A stretch of DNA of 64,000 nucleotides from Argopecten irradians (lineage: Eukaryota; Mollusca; Bivalvia; Pectinida; Pectinidae): contig NC_091144.1 in assembly GCF_041381155.1 (NCBI RefSeq), positions 12,533,544 through 12,597,543 on the forward strand. Direction: 5' to 3'. How positions within the stretch are numbered: the stretch's first letter is position 1; every line of letters begins with the position of its first letter. Under the pieces are notes generated by a model. That model was not told the DNA's origin and ran no database searches. It worked only from the letters and a program-made list of their open reading frames with translations. The position numbers and the translations under genes are program-made. Below, in pieces: positions 35,545 through 51,153 of this stretch.

Positions 35545-38122
35545 GGTAATATAAGAAACCCACCAGGTAACACTAGATACCCACCAGGTAACACTGGATA
35601 CCCATCAGGTAACACTGGATACCCACCAGCTAACACTAGATACCACCAGCTAACACTAAATACCCACCAGGTAACACTTGATACACATCATTGTAATTCC
35701 GCTCCACTACAATACTCTATGCTTATAGCTCCAATACAAGATCTAACAATGCCCCGTTCCAGGTCACCTCAGCATGACCTCTGGCCTAGAATCTGAACAT
35801 CTCCGGAAAAACTCTTTTTTTTTTTTTTTTAAATTTTAATTAGATTGGGTATACCTATGGATACTCACCAGGTAACACTGTATACCCACCAGGTAACACT
35901 GTATACTCACCTGGTAGCACAATATACTCACCAGGTAGCAATAGATACTCACCAGATAACAATGGATACCCATCAGGTAACACTGTATACTCTCCAGGTA
36001 ATACTGGATACCCACAAGGTAACACTGGATACCCACAAGGTAACACTGGATACTCACCAGGTAACACTGTATACTCACCAGGTAACACTGTATACTCACC
36101 AAGTAACACTTGGTACCCACCAGGTAACACTAGATACCCATCAGGTAACACTGGATACCCACAAGGTAACACTGAATACCCACCAGGTAGCACTAGATAC
36201 TCATCAGGTAACACTAGATACCCACCAGGTAACAATGGATACCCACCAGGTAACACTAGATACACACCAGGTAACACAAGATACTCACCAGGTAATACCT
36301 GATAACCGTCATGTAATTCTGGATACTCACCAGGTAACACTGGATAACCATCATGTAATTCTGGATACTCACCAGGTAACACTGGATACTCACCAGGTAA
36401 CACTAGATACCCACAAGGTAACACTAGATACCCATCAGGTTACACTGGATACCCACAAGGTAACACTGGGTACCCACCAGGTAACACTGTCTTTCCACCA
36501 GGTAACACTAGATACACACCAGGTAACACAAGATACTCACCAGGTAACACTGGATACTCACCAGCTAACACTGGATACTCACCAGGTAACACTGGATACT
36601 CACCAGGTAACACTGGATACTCACCAGGTAACACTGGATACTCACCAGGTAACACTTGATACCCACCAGGTAACACTGGATACTCACCAGCTAACACTAA
36701 ATACCCATCGGGTAACACTGTATTCTTGCCAGGTTACACTCAACACCCTCCAGGTAACACTGGATACTCATCAGGTAACACTGGATACTCACCAGGTAAC
36801 ACTTGCTACTCATCAGGTAAAACTAGATACTCACCAGGTAACACTGGATACTCACCAGGTAACACTGAATACCACCAGCTAACACTAAATACCCATCGGG
36901 TAACACTGTATTCTTGCCAGGTTGCACACTTAACACCCTCCAGGTAACACTGGATACTCATCAGGTAACACTGGATACTCACCAGGTAACACTGGATACC
37001 AACAAGTTAAAACTGGATACTCACCAGGTAACACTGGATACCCACCAGGTAACACTGTATTCTTGCCAGGTTACACTCAACACCCTCCAGGTAACACTGG
37101 ATACTCATCAGGTAACACTGGATACCCACCAGGTAACACTGTATTCTTGCCAGGTTACACTCAACACCCTCCAGGTAACACTGGATACCCTCCAGGTAAC
37201 ACTGGATACTCACCAGCTAACACTGGATACTCACCAGGTAACACTGGATACTCACCAGGTAACACTGGATACTCACCAGGTAACACTGGATACTCACCAG
37301 GTAACACTTGATACCCACCAGGTAACACTGGATACTCACCAGCTAACACTAAATACCCATCGGGTAACACTGTATTCTTGCCAGGTTACACTCAACACCC
37401 TCCAGGTAACACTGGATACTCATCAGGTAACACTGGATACTCACCAGGTAACACTTGCTACTCATCAGGTAAAACTAGATACTCACCAGGTAACACTGGA
37501 TACTCACCAGGTAACACTGAATACCACCAGCTAACACTAAATACCCATCGGGTAACACTGTATTCTTGCACAGGTTGCACACTTAACACCCTCCAGGTAA
37601 CACTGGATACTCATCAGGTAACACTGGATACTCACCAGGTAACACTGGATACCAACAAGTTAAAACTGGATACTCACCAGGTAACACTGGATACCCACCA
37701 GGTAACACTGTATTCTTGCCAGGTTACACTCAACACCCTCCAGGTAACACTGGATACTCATCAGGTAACACTGGATACCCACCAGGTAACACTGTATTCT
37801 TGCCAGGTTACACTCAACACCCTCCAGGTAACACTGGATACCCTCCAGGTAACACTGGATACTCACCAGGTAACACTGGATACCAACAAGTTAAAACTGG
37901 ATACTCACCAGGTAACACTGGATACCCACCAGGTAACACTGTATTCTTGCCAGGTTACACTCAACACCCTCCAGGTAACACTGGATACTCATCAGGTAAC
38001 ACTGGATACCCACCAGGTAACACTGTATTCTTGCCAGGTTACACTCAACACCCTCCAGGTAACACTCAACACCCTCCAGGTAACACTGGATACCCTCCAG
38101 GTAACACTGGATACTCACCAGG
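35545..38122 (+). repeat. 21-bp minisatellite, ~120 copies (CCAGGTAACACTGGATAC)
   Basis: The unit is CACCAGGTAACACTGGATAC plus one base, with variants (CTGGATACTCA, TGTATTCTTGC, CTCAACACCCT). A small unrelated insertion lies at 35690-35850. Because 21 is a multiple of three, every frame stays open for long distances on both strands (for example plus 35845-36882 and minus 35855-36424). These frames are by-products, with no start context or nonrepeat domain. The block at about 36540-37200 is repeated about 652 bp later, forming a higher-order repeat. It probably lies in the 5' intron of MORN4. Confidence 0.93.
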
Positions 38123-38544
38123 TTTAACATTGGTAATTATCAGACTTACTTTGTTACTTTTTTACCTTGAGGGAGATTATTCACAAGTCATTGCACAATT
38201 CTGTATGATATGCAGAATAATATACATGTAGCTTTATGTTATAATTAGAGCTGATAAACTAGTTGTCCATAATACACAGTACATACTCCCAGATTTAAGG
38301 TTTTCGTTAGGTCAAACTTATCTACAGCTTTACATTCTAAATGATTTCCGAACAGGAAGGAATCTGTTTCCTTTTATTGACTGAATGTGTCCAAATATTT
38401 ATAATGAATCGACCCCTACTTTGTTTACACAGATGACAAGACAGGAAGTACCGGTAACACTTATTTACTGTTCAGGAAATGACCAATCACTGTAGCACTT
38501 AATTATTTAATTGTTAATACCACTGATAATCTAATAAACCATGC

Positions 38545-38982
38545 AAAATTATAGCAATCTGGTATCTAAGGTCCAATACAAGTAAAATTATAGCATTCTA
38601 GTATGTAAGGTCCAATACAAGTAAAATTATAGCATTCTGGTACGTAAGGTCCAATACAAGTAACATTATAGCATTCTGGTATCTAAGGTCCAATACAAGT
38701 AAAATTATAGCATTCTAGTATCTAAGGTCCAATACAAGTAAAATTATAGCATTCTGGTACGTAAGGTCCAATACAAGTAACATTATAGCATTCTAGTATG
38801 TAAGGTCCAATACAAGTAACATTATAGCATTCTAGTATGTAAGGTCCAATACAAGTAACATTATAGCATTCTAGTATGTAAGGTCCAATACAAGTAACAT
38901 TATAGCATTCTAGTATCTAAGGTCCAATACAAGTAAAATTATAGCATTCTAGTATCTAAGGTCCAATACAAGTAACATTTGA
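38545..38982 (+). repeat. 39-bp minisatellite, 11 copies
   Basis: Eleven copies of a 39-bp unit, GGTCCAATACAAGTAAAATT followed by ATAGCATTCTAGTATCTAA, differing at few positions (GTATCTAA, GTATGTAA or GTACGTAA). Confidence 0.95.
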
Positions 38983-40190
38983 TAAAAAAATATATACATT
39001 TGTATTTATATAAAAAAAAAATCTCATATTACCATCTTACGTGAATATATGATAGACTTCAGATTTCATATTACCACTAGTCCTCAACCTCTATGTCGTG
39101 AGTTAGAATCCCGTGTGTGACTCCGGTTTTCCTCTACCATCAAACCTAACTTGGATGTTTTAAAAAACTTTTTTGATTCAGTGTGTAGGATGAATACCTC
39201 GAAAAGAAGAAAATACTGAATATGTATGGTTTCTAGCTGCAATATTGTAGCTCAAAAGACTTTTTGACAGAAAATGGTGTCGTCTTTAGAGCTACAATTG
39301 GTGCCTATTACTGCTAATGGAGCAAAATAATGATTATGCAAACCATTGTAAAACGTTGGTTTGCATTTTTATCGTACTTGTTTGATATCTCTTACCTACT
39401 AGGCAATAAAACTGAACCACATAAAATAATAAATTCTTATCGAGGCATTATTTTTTTAAATGATACATATGAAGGTCTTTCTGAAGGAAATTTATATGAC
39501 AAGTCCACAAATTGTGAATTTGACGTCTTGTGAGTGGTACAGTAGATATTAAGAATGGTAGTTATGTTTGTTTTTGACAAAAACAATATGTAAATGCTCA
39601 TATACGCATAAAATAATTGGACACCTACTAAAAAGTATAGAAAACTATGCCCTAGTGATTTTCGGAGGCAGTGCTCCACTACAACACATTAAGGGACCAA
39701 TTCGTACCCGGCCGAGAGGTATAGTAGGCCGGGTATGTAAATTCGTTCTATATGGTTTCCAGTTTTCAAAATATTTTGTGGTTAGAATTACACATTGTTG
39801 ATTGTTAAGGGAATGTTTGGAACAACTTCATTTCAAATTTTCTTGCATAAATGTACCAGGTTAAACAACTTTCTCATGACAATATAATTTTGTAATTAAG
39901 ACCTCTTTGGTTCAACTATGATATTTACAGCTATTTGAAAAATTTCTTTTATAATAATGATTTGTTTTTGTGAATTGCACACAAAATAGCAAAACTTATT
40001 CCCATGCAAAAATAAGTTGGTGTGTAGTAAACCAAACTTTTTATATTGTTGGTTCAACACGACAGAAAAAACAAAACAAAAAATAATTAAAGTTTCTATA
40101 TGAGAAATGAATGAGTGGTTACTAAAATGCTTAATAATGTTCACTAAATTTCTGGGGAATAATCTGAGAAATTTTAGGTACATGCATGTG
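38983..40190. other. Noncoding DNA
   Basis: No gene recognised. A small imperfect hairpin sits at 39700-39745 (ACCCGGCC and GGCCGGGT arms). Confidence 0.45.
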
Positions 40191-40194
40191 TATA

Positions 40195-40825
40195 TACAAG
40201 AGGCCCAGAAGGCCTGTATCGCTCACCTGGTTATTGTGATGCCAAGTAAAGTTCTGATTACAGGTTTATCGTTTCTTTTCTGAAGGAATTTAAGATTTAC
40301 CTCTTATTTCCCTATTGGGACCCATTCAAACAATGTTCCCCTTCCCCAAAGGATGTTTCTAGCCAAATTTGGTTACATTCCATGCAGAACTCTATGACTA
40401 GTAGTGATTTAAAAGATTTACCTATATTTGCCCTATTGGGCCCCGCCCCTCCTGTCTCGGGGTTCAAAGCCAAAATTTATACATCTCTGTTCTCCTTCCC
40501 CCAAGGATGTTTCTGGCCAAATTTTATTACATTCCATGCAGAACTCTATTATTAGTAGCGATTTAAAGGATTTAATTACTATTTATCTATTTCCCCTATT
40601 AGGCCCTGCCCCTCCTGCCCCTTGGGGGGTCAGAGCCAAAATTTATGCAAATACTGTTTCCCTTCCCACAAGGATGTTTCTGGCCAACTTTGGTTACATT
40701 CCATACAGAACTCTATGACTAATAGCAATTTAAATGAAATGTTGACGGACAGAAGGAGAGACGACGGACGAACGAAAGGACAGACGACGGACGCCGCGCC
40801 ATGACATGAGCTCACTGGCCCTTCA
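40195..40825 (+). repeat. Dispersed element with AAGAGGCCCAGAAGGCC end
   Basis: Starts AAGAGGCCCAGAAGGCCTGT with TCGCTCACCTGG just inside and ends TGAGCTCACTGGCCCTTC. The interior is about 2.5 tandem modules of about 160 bp with CAAGGATGTTTCTGGCCAA and CATTCCATGCAGAACTCTAT. The open frame 40428-40718 is created by the modules. A related end, in the opposite orientation, occurs at 44160-44186. A non-autonomous element is likely. Confidence 0.65.
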
Positions 40826-40917
40826 TACAGCTTGTCACCAGGACTTATGTGGACTTGAAATGTGGATTATGCAAAGGATGTTTTAGTATGAAAATTTCCC
40901 CTGTGCATCAATTTATT

Positions 40918-41540
40918 ATCCCCCGCCCAACGAAGTTGGCGGGGGATATACAAATGGGTTCCATCCGTCCGTCCGTCCGTCCGTACGAATGGTTTCCGGA
41001 GCATAACTCTAAAACCAGTAGAGATATTTCCACGAAACTTCATACACATATTGGTCTTATGGTCTATTAGTGCCTTTTGCTATTTTTAGGTTTTCATTTT
41101 TTGCATTTTTTCCGTAACAATGGAAACATTGCTGAAAATATCATATTTTTGTACCAGGTTCGTTTCCGGAGCATAACTCTAAAACCAGAAGAGATATTTC
41201 CACGAAACTTCATAGACACATTGGTCTTATGGTCTATTAGTGCCTTTTGCTATTTCAAGGTTTTCACTTTTTGTACTTTTTTCTGTAACCATGGAAACAT
41301 TGCTGAAAATATCATGGTAAATGGTAAATGTTACTTTGCAATACTCCACCCATCTTTGTGTATATAGTCTAATATAAATGTCAAGGCTGTATACCTGATT
41401 CAACAATTGCAGCCCCGCTCTACTTGAATTATACTCCATCTTTCTTTAGCTCAACTTCCTTTTTCCTGTTTTTTTCATACACATAAGTCTCCACAATCAA
41501 ACTTATTTCAGCTTTGATATCTCCATTGGCGGGGGATCTG
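40918..41540 (+). repeat. Dispersed element with CCCCCGCCCAACGAAG / GGCGGGGGA ends
   Basis: Begins with a hairpin (CCCCGCC, then GGCGGGG), then (CCGT)n. Two modules of about 180 bp follow with TTTCCGGAGCATAACTCTAA and GTTTTCA...TTTTTT. It ends near CATTGGCGGGGGATCTGA. No coding capacity. Confidence 0.65.
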
Positions 41541-41783
41541 AATGACTATGTCCTTGTTAGGTTTATATATGAAACTGTTATTTATTTTAAAAGTTTGTCT
41601 ATCGAGAAAATAAATAACAGTAAAATGAATACACATGTATACTAATTGCGAAATATAGAATATGTCATCAACATTAATTTGTTGTTTGGTTGGAGCTCTT
41701 TACTCCCGTTTTGAATGCTCTATCTAAAGATTATGAATACACAATAACCATGCAAGTTTACCTTGTGTAAATATTCTTTTTTA

Positions 41784-42566
41784 GCCCACCATCATCAGAT
41801 GGTGGGCTATTCAAATCGCCTTTCATCCGTGGTCCCTCTGTCCTTTAACAATTCTTGTTATCACTATTTCTCAGAAAGTGCTAGAGGGATCTTTTTCAAA
41901 TTATATATGTACATTCTCCTAGGGCCCTAGTTATGCATATTGCATTTTAGTACCAATCGATCAACAATCACCAGGCAGCCATCTTGGATTTTGATTATTA
42001 AAGTTAGTTATCGCTATTTCTCAAAAGTACCAAAGGGATCATTCTCAAATTTCACATGTAGGTTCTAGCCTATTCCCCTAGGGCTCTAGTTGTGCATATT
42101 GCATTTTAAGACTGATCAGTCAACAAGATGGCCACCAGGCCACCATCTTGGATTTTGGTAGGAAACATTTTTACCACTATATCTCAGAAAGTATTGAAGA
42201 GATTGTTCTTAAATTACATATGTAAATTCCTCTTGGGCCCCTAAGTTGTGCATAAAGACTTTTAGGACCGATCGGTCAACAAGGTGGCTGACCAGTCGCC
42301 ATCTTGAATCTATGAAAGTTTGTTACCACTATTTCTCAGAAAGCACTGCAAGGATCTGTCTCAAATTACATATGTAGATTGCTCTTCTGGCCTAGTTGTG
42401 TATAGTGTATTTTGGACTGATTGGTCAACAAGAGGCTGACAGGCCACCATCTTATATTTTGATAGTTGAAGTTTGAAAAGAAGATCGAGAAAAGATCCAT
42501 CTGACAACTGTCTGACATGGATCAATCTTTGGTGGGCGCCAAGATCCCTATAGGATCTCTTGTTCT
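41784..42566. repeat. Dispersed element with GCCCACCATC hairpin end
   Basis: Opens with the hairpin GCCCACCATCATCAGATGGTG. Four to five diverged modules of about 170 bp follow (CTCAGAAAGT, GGCCCTAGTTGTGCATA, CATCTTGGATTTT). It closes at TTGGTGGGCGCCAAGATCC, the inverse of the start of the 16606 copy. It ends about 55 bp before the MORN4 exon. Confidence 0.65.
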
Positions 42567-42652
42567 TTCTGTTTTTAACAGACATGTCTGATTATTTTTC
42601 ACATTTTTGTTGTGTTTTCAGGGTGCAGTTTCCAACATAGATCTGATCAATC

Positions 42653-45636
<2,984 letters not shown>

Positions 45637-47020
45637 GGATACAGCATCCACCAATTACTGGTATACAGAGGTGCTAAAAGTTTTGAATGTCAGGTTTCAT
45701 CTGTAATTTTAGTTTGCAGGGGAGTTTAGAAATCTAACCACCAAAATGTGTACTGTACAGCACGTAATTTCTGCAGGGATGATATATTCACATTGTTATG
45801 GTTGTGAATTTTCTTTTATCCACAAAATTTGATTTACTCATTTGAAGTCAAAATTGCAAAACTTTTGATCTGAGAAAATAACAGGCTCGCTATATAAAGG
45901 TATGAATAATAATGTGTTATTAAGTCTTTATCAAAATCTGATTTGATTTTGATAAAGGGCTATTGTTTCACTCAAACTTCAAGATTTTTTTCTTTTTGTA
46001 AATTTTCCCAGCTTGTGATTTTTTTCTTGAAGATGTGTCTTAATACCAGTACATTCTTTATTTTGAACACTAGGGTTTTAGAAAGAATTGTGGAGTACTT
46101 TGCTTTATTTTCCATATTCAGTTGTTTAATGAAATCCGTTCAATAAGTTTCATGTTCTACTTACAAGACTTTAAATGGTTGTCTAAAGTATATTGTGATT
46201 GTCTCCCTTTATTTTGTTCTCTGAATCAAGCATAATAATTGGACTTTTACCACATAGTACTATATATTATATGTTTCAAACATATGTACTACATAAGAGT
46301 CATAGATGTGACAAGTCTGCAGTGTCATCAATGTGGTTAAAACAGGATTTAAAACACTCCAGAAGTATTTTTTATTGATGCTGTGAAACAGCATTCTTAG
46401 GTACGCTCGGCGACCCTTTGCACATCAAAACAATGAAACCACTCCGCGATGAAAATTAAAAGTTGTTTTGTTCATTTTACGTATTACTTGATGGTATGAA
46501 AAAATAAAACATCAATATTCAAAACCACAGACATTGAATTTGTACATACATGTACACCATGGATGGAGTGTTTTAAGTGTTCATTTGGGACTCTATGACA
46601 TTTGTATCACTGCGAGATCAGTGGTCTCGCGAAAATCATGAACAACGCCTTCCTTGCTGTCTTCTTCCGCGGCAGACTTTTGGAGGATTTTGGATTGTGT
46701 ATGTTTATTTAAATTTTACGTAATTCATGCTACTGATCGATTATTGTAATCAAATGTTAGGAAGGTCACTGCAAAAGAAAGATCTTAAAATGCTTAAAAA
46801 GTTTTTTGTGTTGGTTGCATTGATGAACTAAAAGTTAAAAGTTTTGAGTATGCAAGAGTTTCCTCCCTTGTTCTGTCACTTTGGGTTGTGTTTTTACTGC
46901 TTTATATTGAAAGGGAAAAAGTGCAAAATTTATCAACATAAACTTACAAAACATAATGATAATATAGATCTATAAATGTACGAGAAACTTAAAGTGACAA
47001 ATGAACTTATTTTGCCGTGT
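45637..47020 (+). other. MORN4 3' UTR and flank
   Basis: No coding signal. AATAAA at 46503-46508 is one candidate poly(A) signal, about 0.87 kb past the stop. Confidence 0.4.
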
Positions 47021-47029
47021 AATGTACGG

Positions 47030-47420
47030 TAGCCTTATTAAGACTTGCTACGCTTGTCCGACGCATTGTAGAAGTTTTCTTGATTTTAGCGTTCTTATGA
47101 ATTCAAAAGAAATTTGAGTATTATAAGTAATCAAACAATGTACCCTTTATTTTGCAAAAGTATATGGCCATCATTTATTATTAGTCAAAAGTCGGCAAAG
47201 CAAATATAAGGATAAAATGTTCTTCACGATAGGCTAACTGTTAGGCTTACAAAGACTTGCTTAAGTCTGATGCATTACATGAAGTTTTCTTGATGTTACC
47301 GACTAGCGTTCTTGTGAATTTAAAAGAAATCCGAGTGATATACGTAATGAAATAATGTACCTTTTATTTGGCAAAAGTATCTGGCCATGATTTATTAGTC
47401 ATAAGTCGTCAAAGCAACCC
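47030..47420. repeat. Two-copy direct repeat, ~190 bp
   Basis: 47030-47215 and 47237-47420 share AAGACTTGCT, GAAGTTTTCTTGAT, AATGTACC...TTTATTT and GCAAAAGTATCTGGCCAT-like segments with moderate divergence. Confidence 0.75.
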
Positions 47421-47503
47421 ATTTTAGTTTTCTTAAAAGGAAACCAAAACATATCCGGAAATGGTAATATTTTTTTTAATGTTATATTTTTCCGAAAATA
47501 TTA

Positions 47504-48077
47504 TTAAAGGGACAATTCAGTCGAAGAGAACATTAAAATTTGTACATATTTCGGAAAAAACCAGTTCTAATGGAAATTAGATTATTAGGTTTTACTGTGA
47601 TATGCCTGAAAAGCCCATGGTTGTGACATGTGTGTAGATGTTCAAACTCGCTCGCTGTCCGCCATTACACATTGTGGTCGAACTTCTTGTATGCCGAACC
47701 CTGTCCCTTGCTCGTAGAGTAATGCAACTTTTGTCTAGAACTGCTCAAATCGCTCTGACAGTAGTGTGTTTACCTTATTAATTGAATTGTCTTGCCTAAA
47801 AACCATTTCATCACCTTCTCAGTGGTTATGTAGTTTATTTGCTTAACGTGCGTGACTTTGGCTCATGCATGGGTGCAGCGGCCATATTGTACCTACTTAA
47901 TCGTATTGATCAACGATTTGATATTTCAACGATATTAATTGAAATACTAAACAATGACGTGGAATTTGTCAATATTTTATGTCATATGTTTCATGAGAAA
48001 TGTAGAACAATACATTTATGCCATATTTTGCTTCTTGTTTATGTAAAAGAATTAGCCTGAGCGAATTGTCCCTTTAA
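47504..48077. mobile_element. MITE with TTAAAGGGACAATTC ends
   Basis: 574 bp. Left end TTAAAGGGACAATTCAGTC; right end GCGAATTGTCCCTTTAA is the inverse. TTAA sits at both outer edges, as in the other family, but the ends differ. The interior open frame at 47839-48060 shows no recognisable domain. Confidence 0.75.
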
Positions 48078-48963
48078 ATGTTAAGTGGATATTAAGATAT
48101 GGATATGTTAACTTATTAATTTGTTTGTCTTTGAAGAGACATTGATGAAATTGATAATTTAGTAATTAATAAAGAATTATAAAAAATGATACTCAGATTC
48201 TTAACGGTTTCATTGGTGTTTAAAATCATTATTTGAGAAATAATTTAAATATAAAATTTATTTTGGTTATTTCAGGAAAATGAGTTATTCATCTTATTGT
48301 TCTTGAAACAACTTTAAATATCATAAAATAAATACGGTATACCGTAAACATATTTTGTTAAACTCCAAAATTCAACACTGCACATTAAGTGTACTAAATT
48401 CAATATTTAAATGAAAAACCAATTTCTTTATTCCTTTGTTTGAGTCCTTCATTCACAGCATCTATGAGTGGCCTTGGCACTTTGATTCTGTATAATAATG
48501 AATGCTACAAACTGAGTAAACCATTGTTAGTATTGATGTTTGATCACAAATGAAAGTTTTTTTGGATGAAGCTTTGCTTTAAAAGTACAACTTTTTTGTT
48601 GTCATGTTATTTACTATGAACATTCCATATATATATTTGATTATGTCTAGAACTTTATAACTTTTAGAGTTTTATAAGCACTTAACTGTTACTTTCTCTT
48701 TGCATACATCTCTCCTGTTTATAAATTACATAGGTTTCTATCGCTACATCTCATACTTTACAAAATTGGACATAGTTCAACATACATTAAGCTATTAGAA
48801 ATATGATATTTCATTTCAGATATTTGTTAAGAATTGAGGTGAAAGTATGATTTAAAAGTTGATGACTCAATGGTGTTATTTTAAATGTTAGATGTTGATG
48901 TTCCATATAGACATTACTATAAAGATAATTGTTTATCACCACTGACCATTGTTGTGTCTAAAG

Positions 48964-49570
48964 ACAGATATTATTTTCTCGCACCTCGGACAGGGAAATC
49001 TCACATGATACCCAGTGCTAGATTTTTCTATCTCGTCCGATCTGTCTGGTACCTTTACGCGATTTTTGGCGGAATTTTACATCATTCATGTAACAGTCCG
49101 CGCATGTGACGTCATACTCTCGAATCGATGACGTCACACGCTTCAGACAATCAATATTATTAGAAATATGTACATTCAGCATTTACCATGCATTTTTTGG
49201 TTGTTGTTTTTAATGATTAAAATAGTATGTACCGATTGATCAGCTTTTTTCTTTGATATAACCGAACTATAGTTTTACGCGGAATGATTAAATTCGAAAC
49301 GCAGATGAAATTGTCAATCGGCTTTGAACTAGGAGGCCCAAGACGGGATAATTTTACTCTGAATGCGTTTATGGATGGTTTTATTATATCTTAGAGGTGC
49401 GAGAAAAAAAATCTATTACCTTTAAGTGATGAAGATCGGGTTATCTCAGTCTCGGGCTAAGATTTTGTAACATCCCAACCTCGGCTAACGCCTCGGTTGG
49501 GATTATGTTACAAAATCTTAGCCCTCGACTGAGATAACCCGATCTCGATCACTTACAGGTAACAGATTTT
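48964..49570. mobile_element. Nested foldback element with CTCGCACCTC ends
   Basis: TATTTTCTCGCACCTC at 48971 faces its inverse GAGGTGCGAGAAAAAAAAT at 49396. Directly after it is a long hairpin. The arm at 49410-49482 (containing GATCGGGTTATCTCAGTCTC) and its inverse at 49495-49569 surround a short loop. A GTGCGAGAC-type end also appears at 52056. Confidence 0.7.
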
Positions 49571-50217
49571 ATTAATAATGTGATACCTGTATTAGAAATT
49601 TGTCCACCGCATGTAAATACAACATCCATACACAATCAGACACATGGTGTACTAGATCTAGGTCCATGTACAAAATACAAATATGTTTTCATTTGGCTTG
49701 GAGGAAAAAGATGGAAGATAATTGTTGAGTTTTGTAAATTTGGTTTGAATATTTATACATTATATTACTGTATATTCTAACTGTTGTGAATATTGTCTTT
49801 TTGTTACACCATACTTATCATGAAAGCCACGACACTATACATTTTTGAGACCAGATGTTATTTGTTATTTTATTATACTAAAACAGGTAAATAAAGGCCA
49901 ATATAAGCTGTCATGTGTGGTTTTGTTAATATGAATCGTCTACTTTATAACAATGGACAAAGTAAGAGTGGATAAACTATTCATAGTACTGTGAAGTTAT
50001 TCCTGAGGATAGAGCAATCAAAACTTCATTTTTCAGGATCAAAGATGGCTACTCGTCTGTATTACAGCTGCAACATGTACTATCAAACTAATTCTATATA
50101 TACGTGATCAAGTTTAAGTTTGGGAAAAATTTAAGCCTTTTTGTAGTATTGTCAAAAGGATTTTTTTTAACTTGGGGAAAACTTAAGCCTTTTAATTGCA
50201 TTGTAAAAAGGATTCTT

Positions 50218-50586
50218 TTAAAGATGCTCCATCGCTGACAAATGGTATTTTTTCACTATCAAAAACAGGATCAGACGATTTGGTATTATTTTCAGTCACA
50301 AAAGTTACTTACTTTACACCATTACCACCATTGGAAAGTTTGAGCTTTTAATTTTACTTCAAATTAAAAAGTATTAGAAATAATTTATTGCATCACGAAA
50401 AAAATCCGTGGCACTATGTTCTATATAGAATGAAGTTCTGATTGCGCATGCACCAAAAGCAAAATAAATTATTTTATGTTATTTTTACATATTTTACATA
50501 TTGACATATATAGACACGATTAAACACCAATTGTTATTCAAATGATGAGTATCATTTATGGTCTGTTGGCGGTGGAGCATCTTTAA
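50218..50586. mobile_element. TTAA-flanked MITE, copy 3
   Basis: 369 bp between TTAA sites, ends AGATGCTCCATCGCTGACA and GTTGGCGGTGGAGCATCT. Same orientation as the copy at 3830 and similar to it through the interior. Confidence 0.85.
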
Positions 50587-50994
50587 CATTTACAAAAATG
50601 TATAATATGCACATATTAAGATGAGCATGACTAACAATAGCACTTGAGTATATCATCATTTGAAATATAATGGACATATGGCAGTACTCTTATTACATAT
50701 TTTTTATTCATCATATGATAATACTGTGACTGCTGATAAAAGGTAGCATCTTAAACATATAGTATATGTAACATAAATTATAAATAAAAACAATGTCTAT
50801 AACAACTGCTGGATTCTCGTTTCCCCAGGAATGTCATTGTAGACAAGCTTAACACATTAAAGGCAAACAGAATCCAATGAAACTGTGCACCAGAATTACA
50901 ATCTCTTCAGCTGATAAAAATGTTTTCACAATGGAATATCTTCACACACAGTTTAAGGTCAAGATCACCTAATATAACACTAGGTCAAGGTCAT
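50587..50994 (-). other. HELQ 3' UTR and flank
   Basis: Noncoding. Minus-strand AATAAA (plus TTTATT at 50703-50708) lies about 290 bp past the HELQ stop and is a good poly(A) signal candidate. Confidence 0.5.
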
Positions 50995-51153
50995 CTATTC
51001 CGTCCAGTCCGTGAGAGCAGCGAGTATGCCTGAGGATGCTACAGAGGTCTGAGAGGAAATATCTGGGGAGGGATGTGTCGACGCTGTCTCTGGTACCATT
51101 ACAAGGTCCTCAACTTCCTGCCACAGAGCTTCGGCTTTCTCATTCAACAACAT
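50995..51153 (-). CDS. HELQ: HELQ terminal coding exon K
   Basis: 159 nt encoding [20 protein letters not shown] and a Ser/Thr-rich tail ending in DWTE, then TAG. Confidence 0.93.
   Translation of the reverse strand: MLLNEKAEALWQEVEDLVMVPETASTHPSPDISSQTSVASSGILAALTDWTE

Noticed and set aside
35845..36882. 345-codon open frame of DTHQVTL repeats, with long frames on the other strand too
   Set aside because: The 21-bp unit length keeps all frames open. There is no nonrepeat domain, splice context or plausible start.
40428..40804. Small proteins with SPSPKDVSGQ-type repeats
   Set aside because: Generated by tandem modules of a dispersed element; related frames occur at 4611-4934.
47839..48060. 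73-codon frame inside the 47504 element
   Set aside because: No recognisable transposase motif; too short and lacks conserved features.
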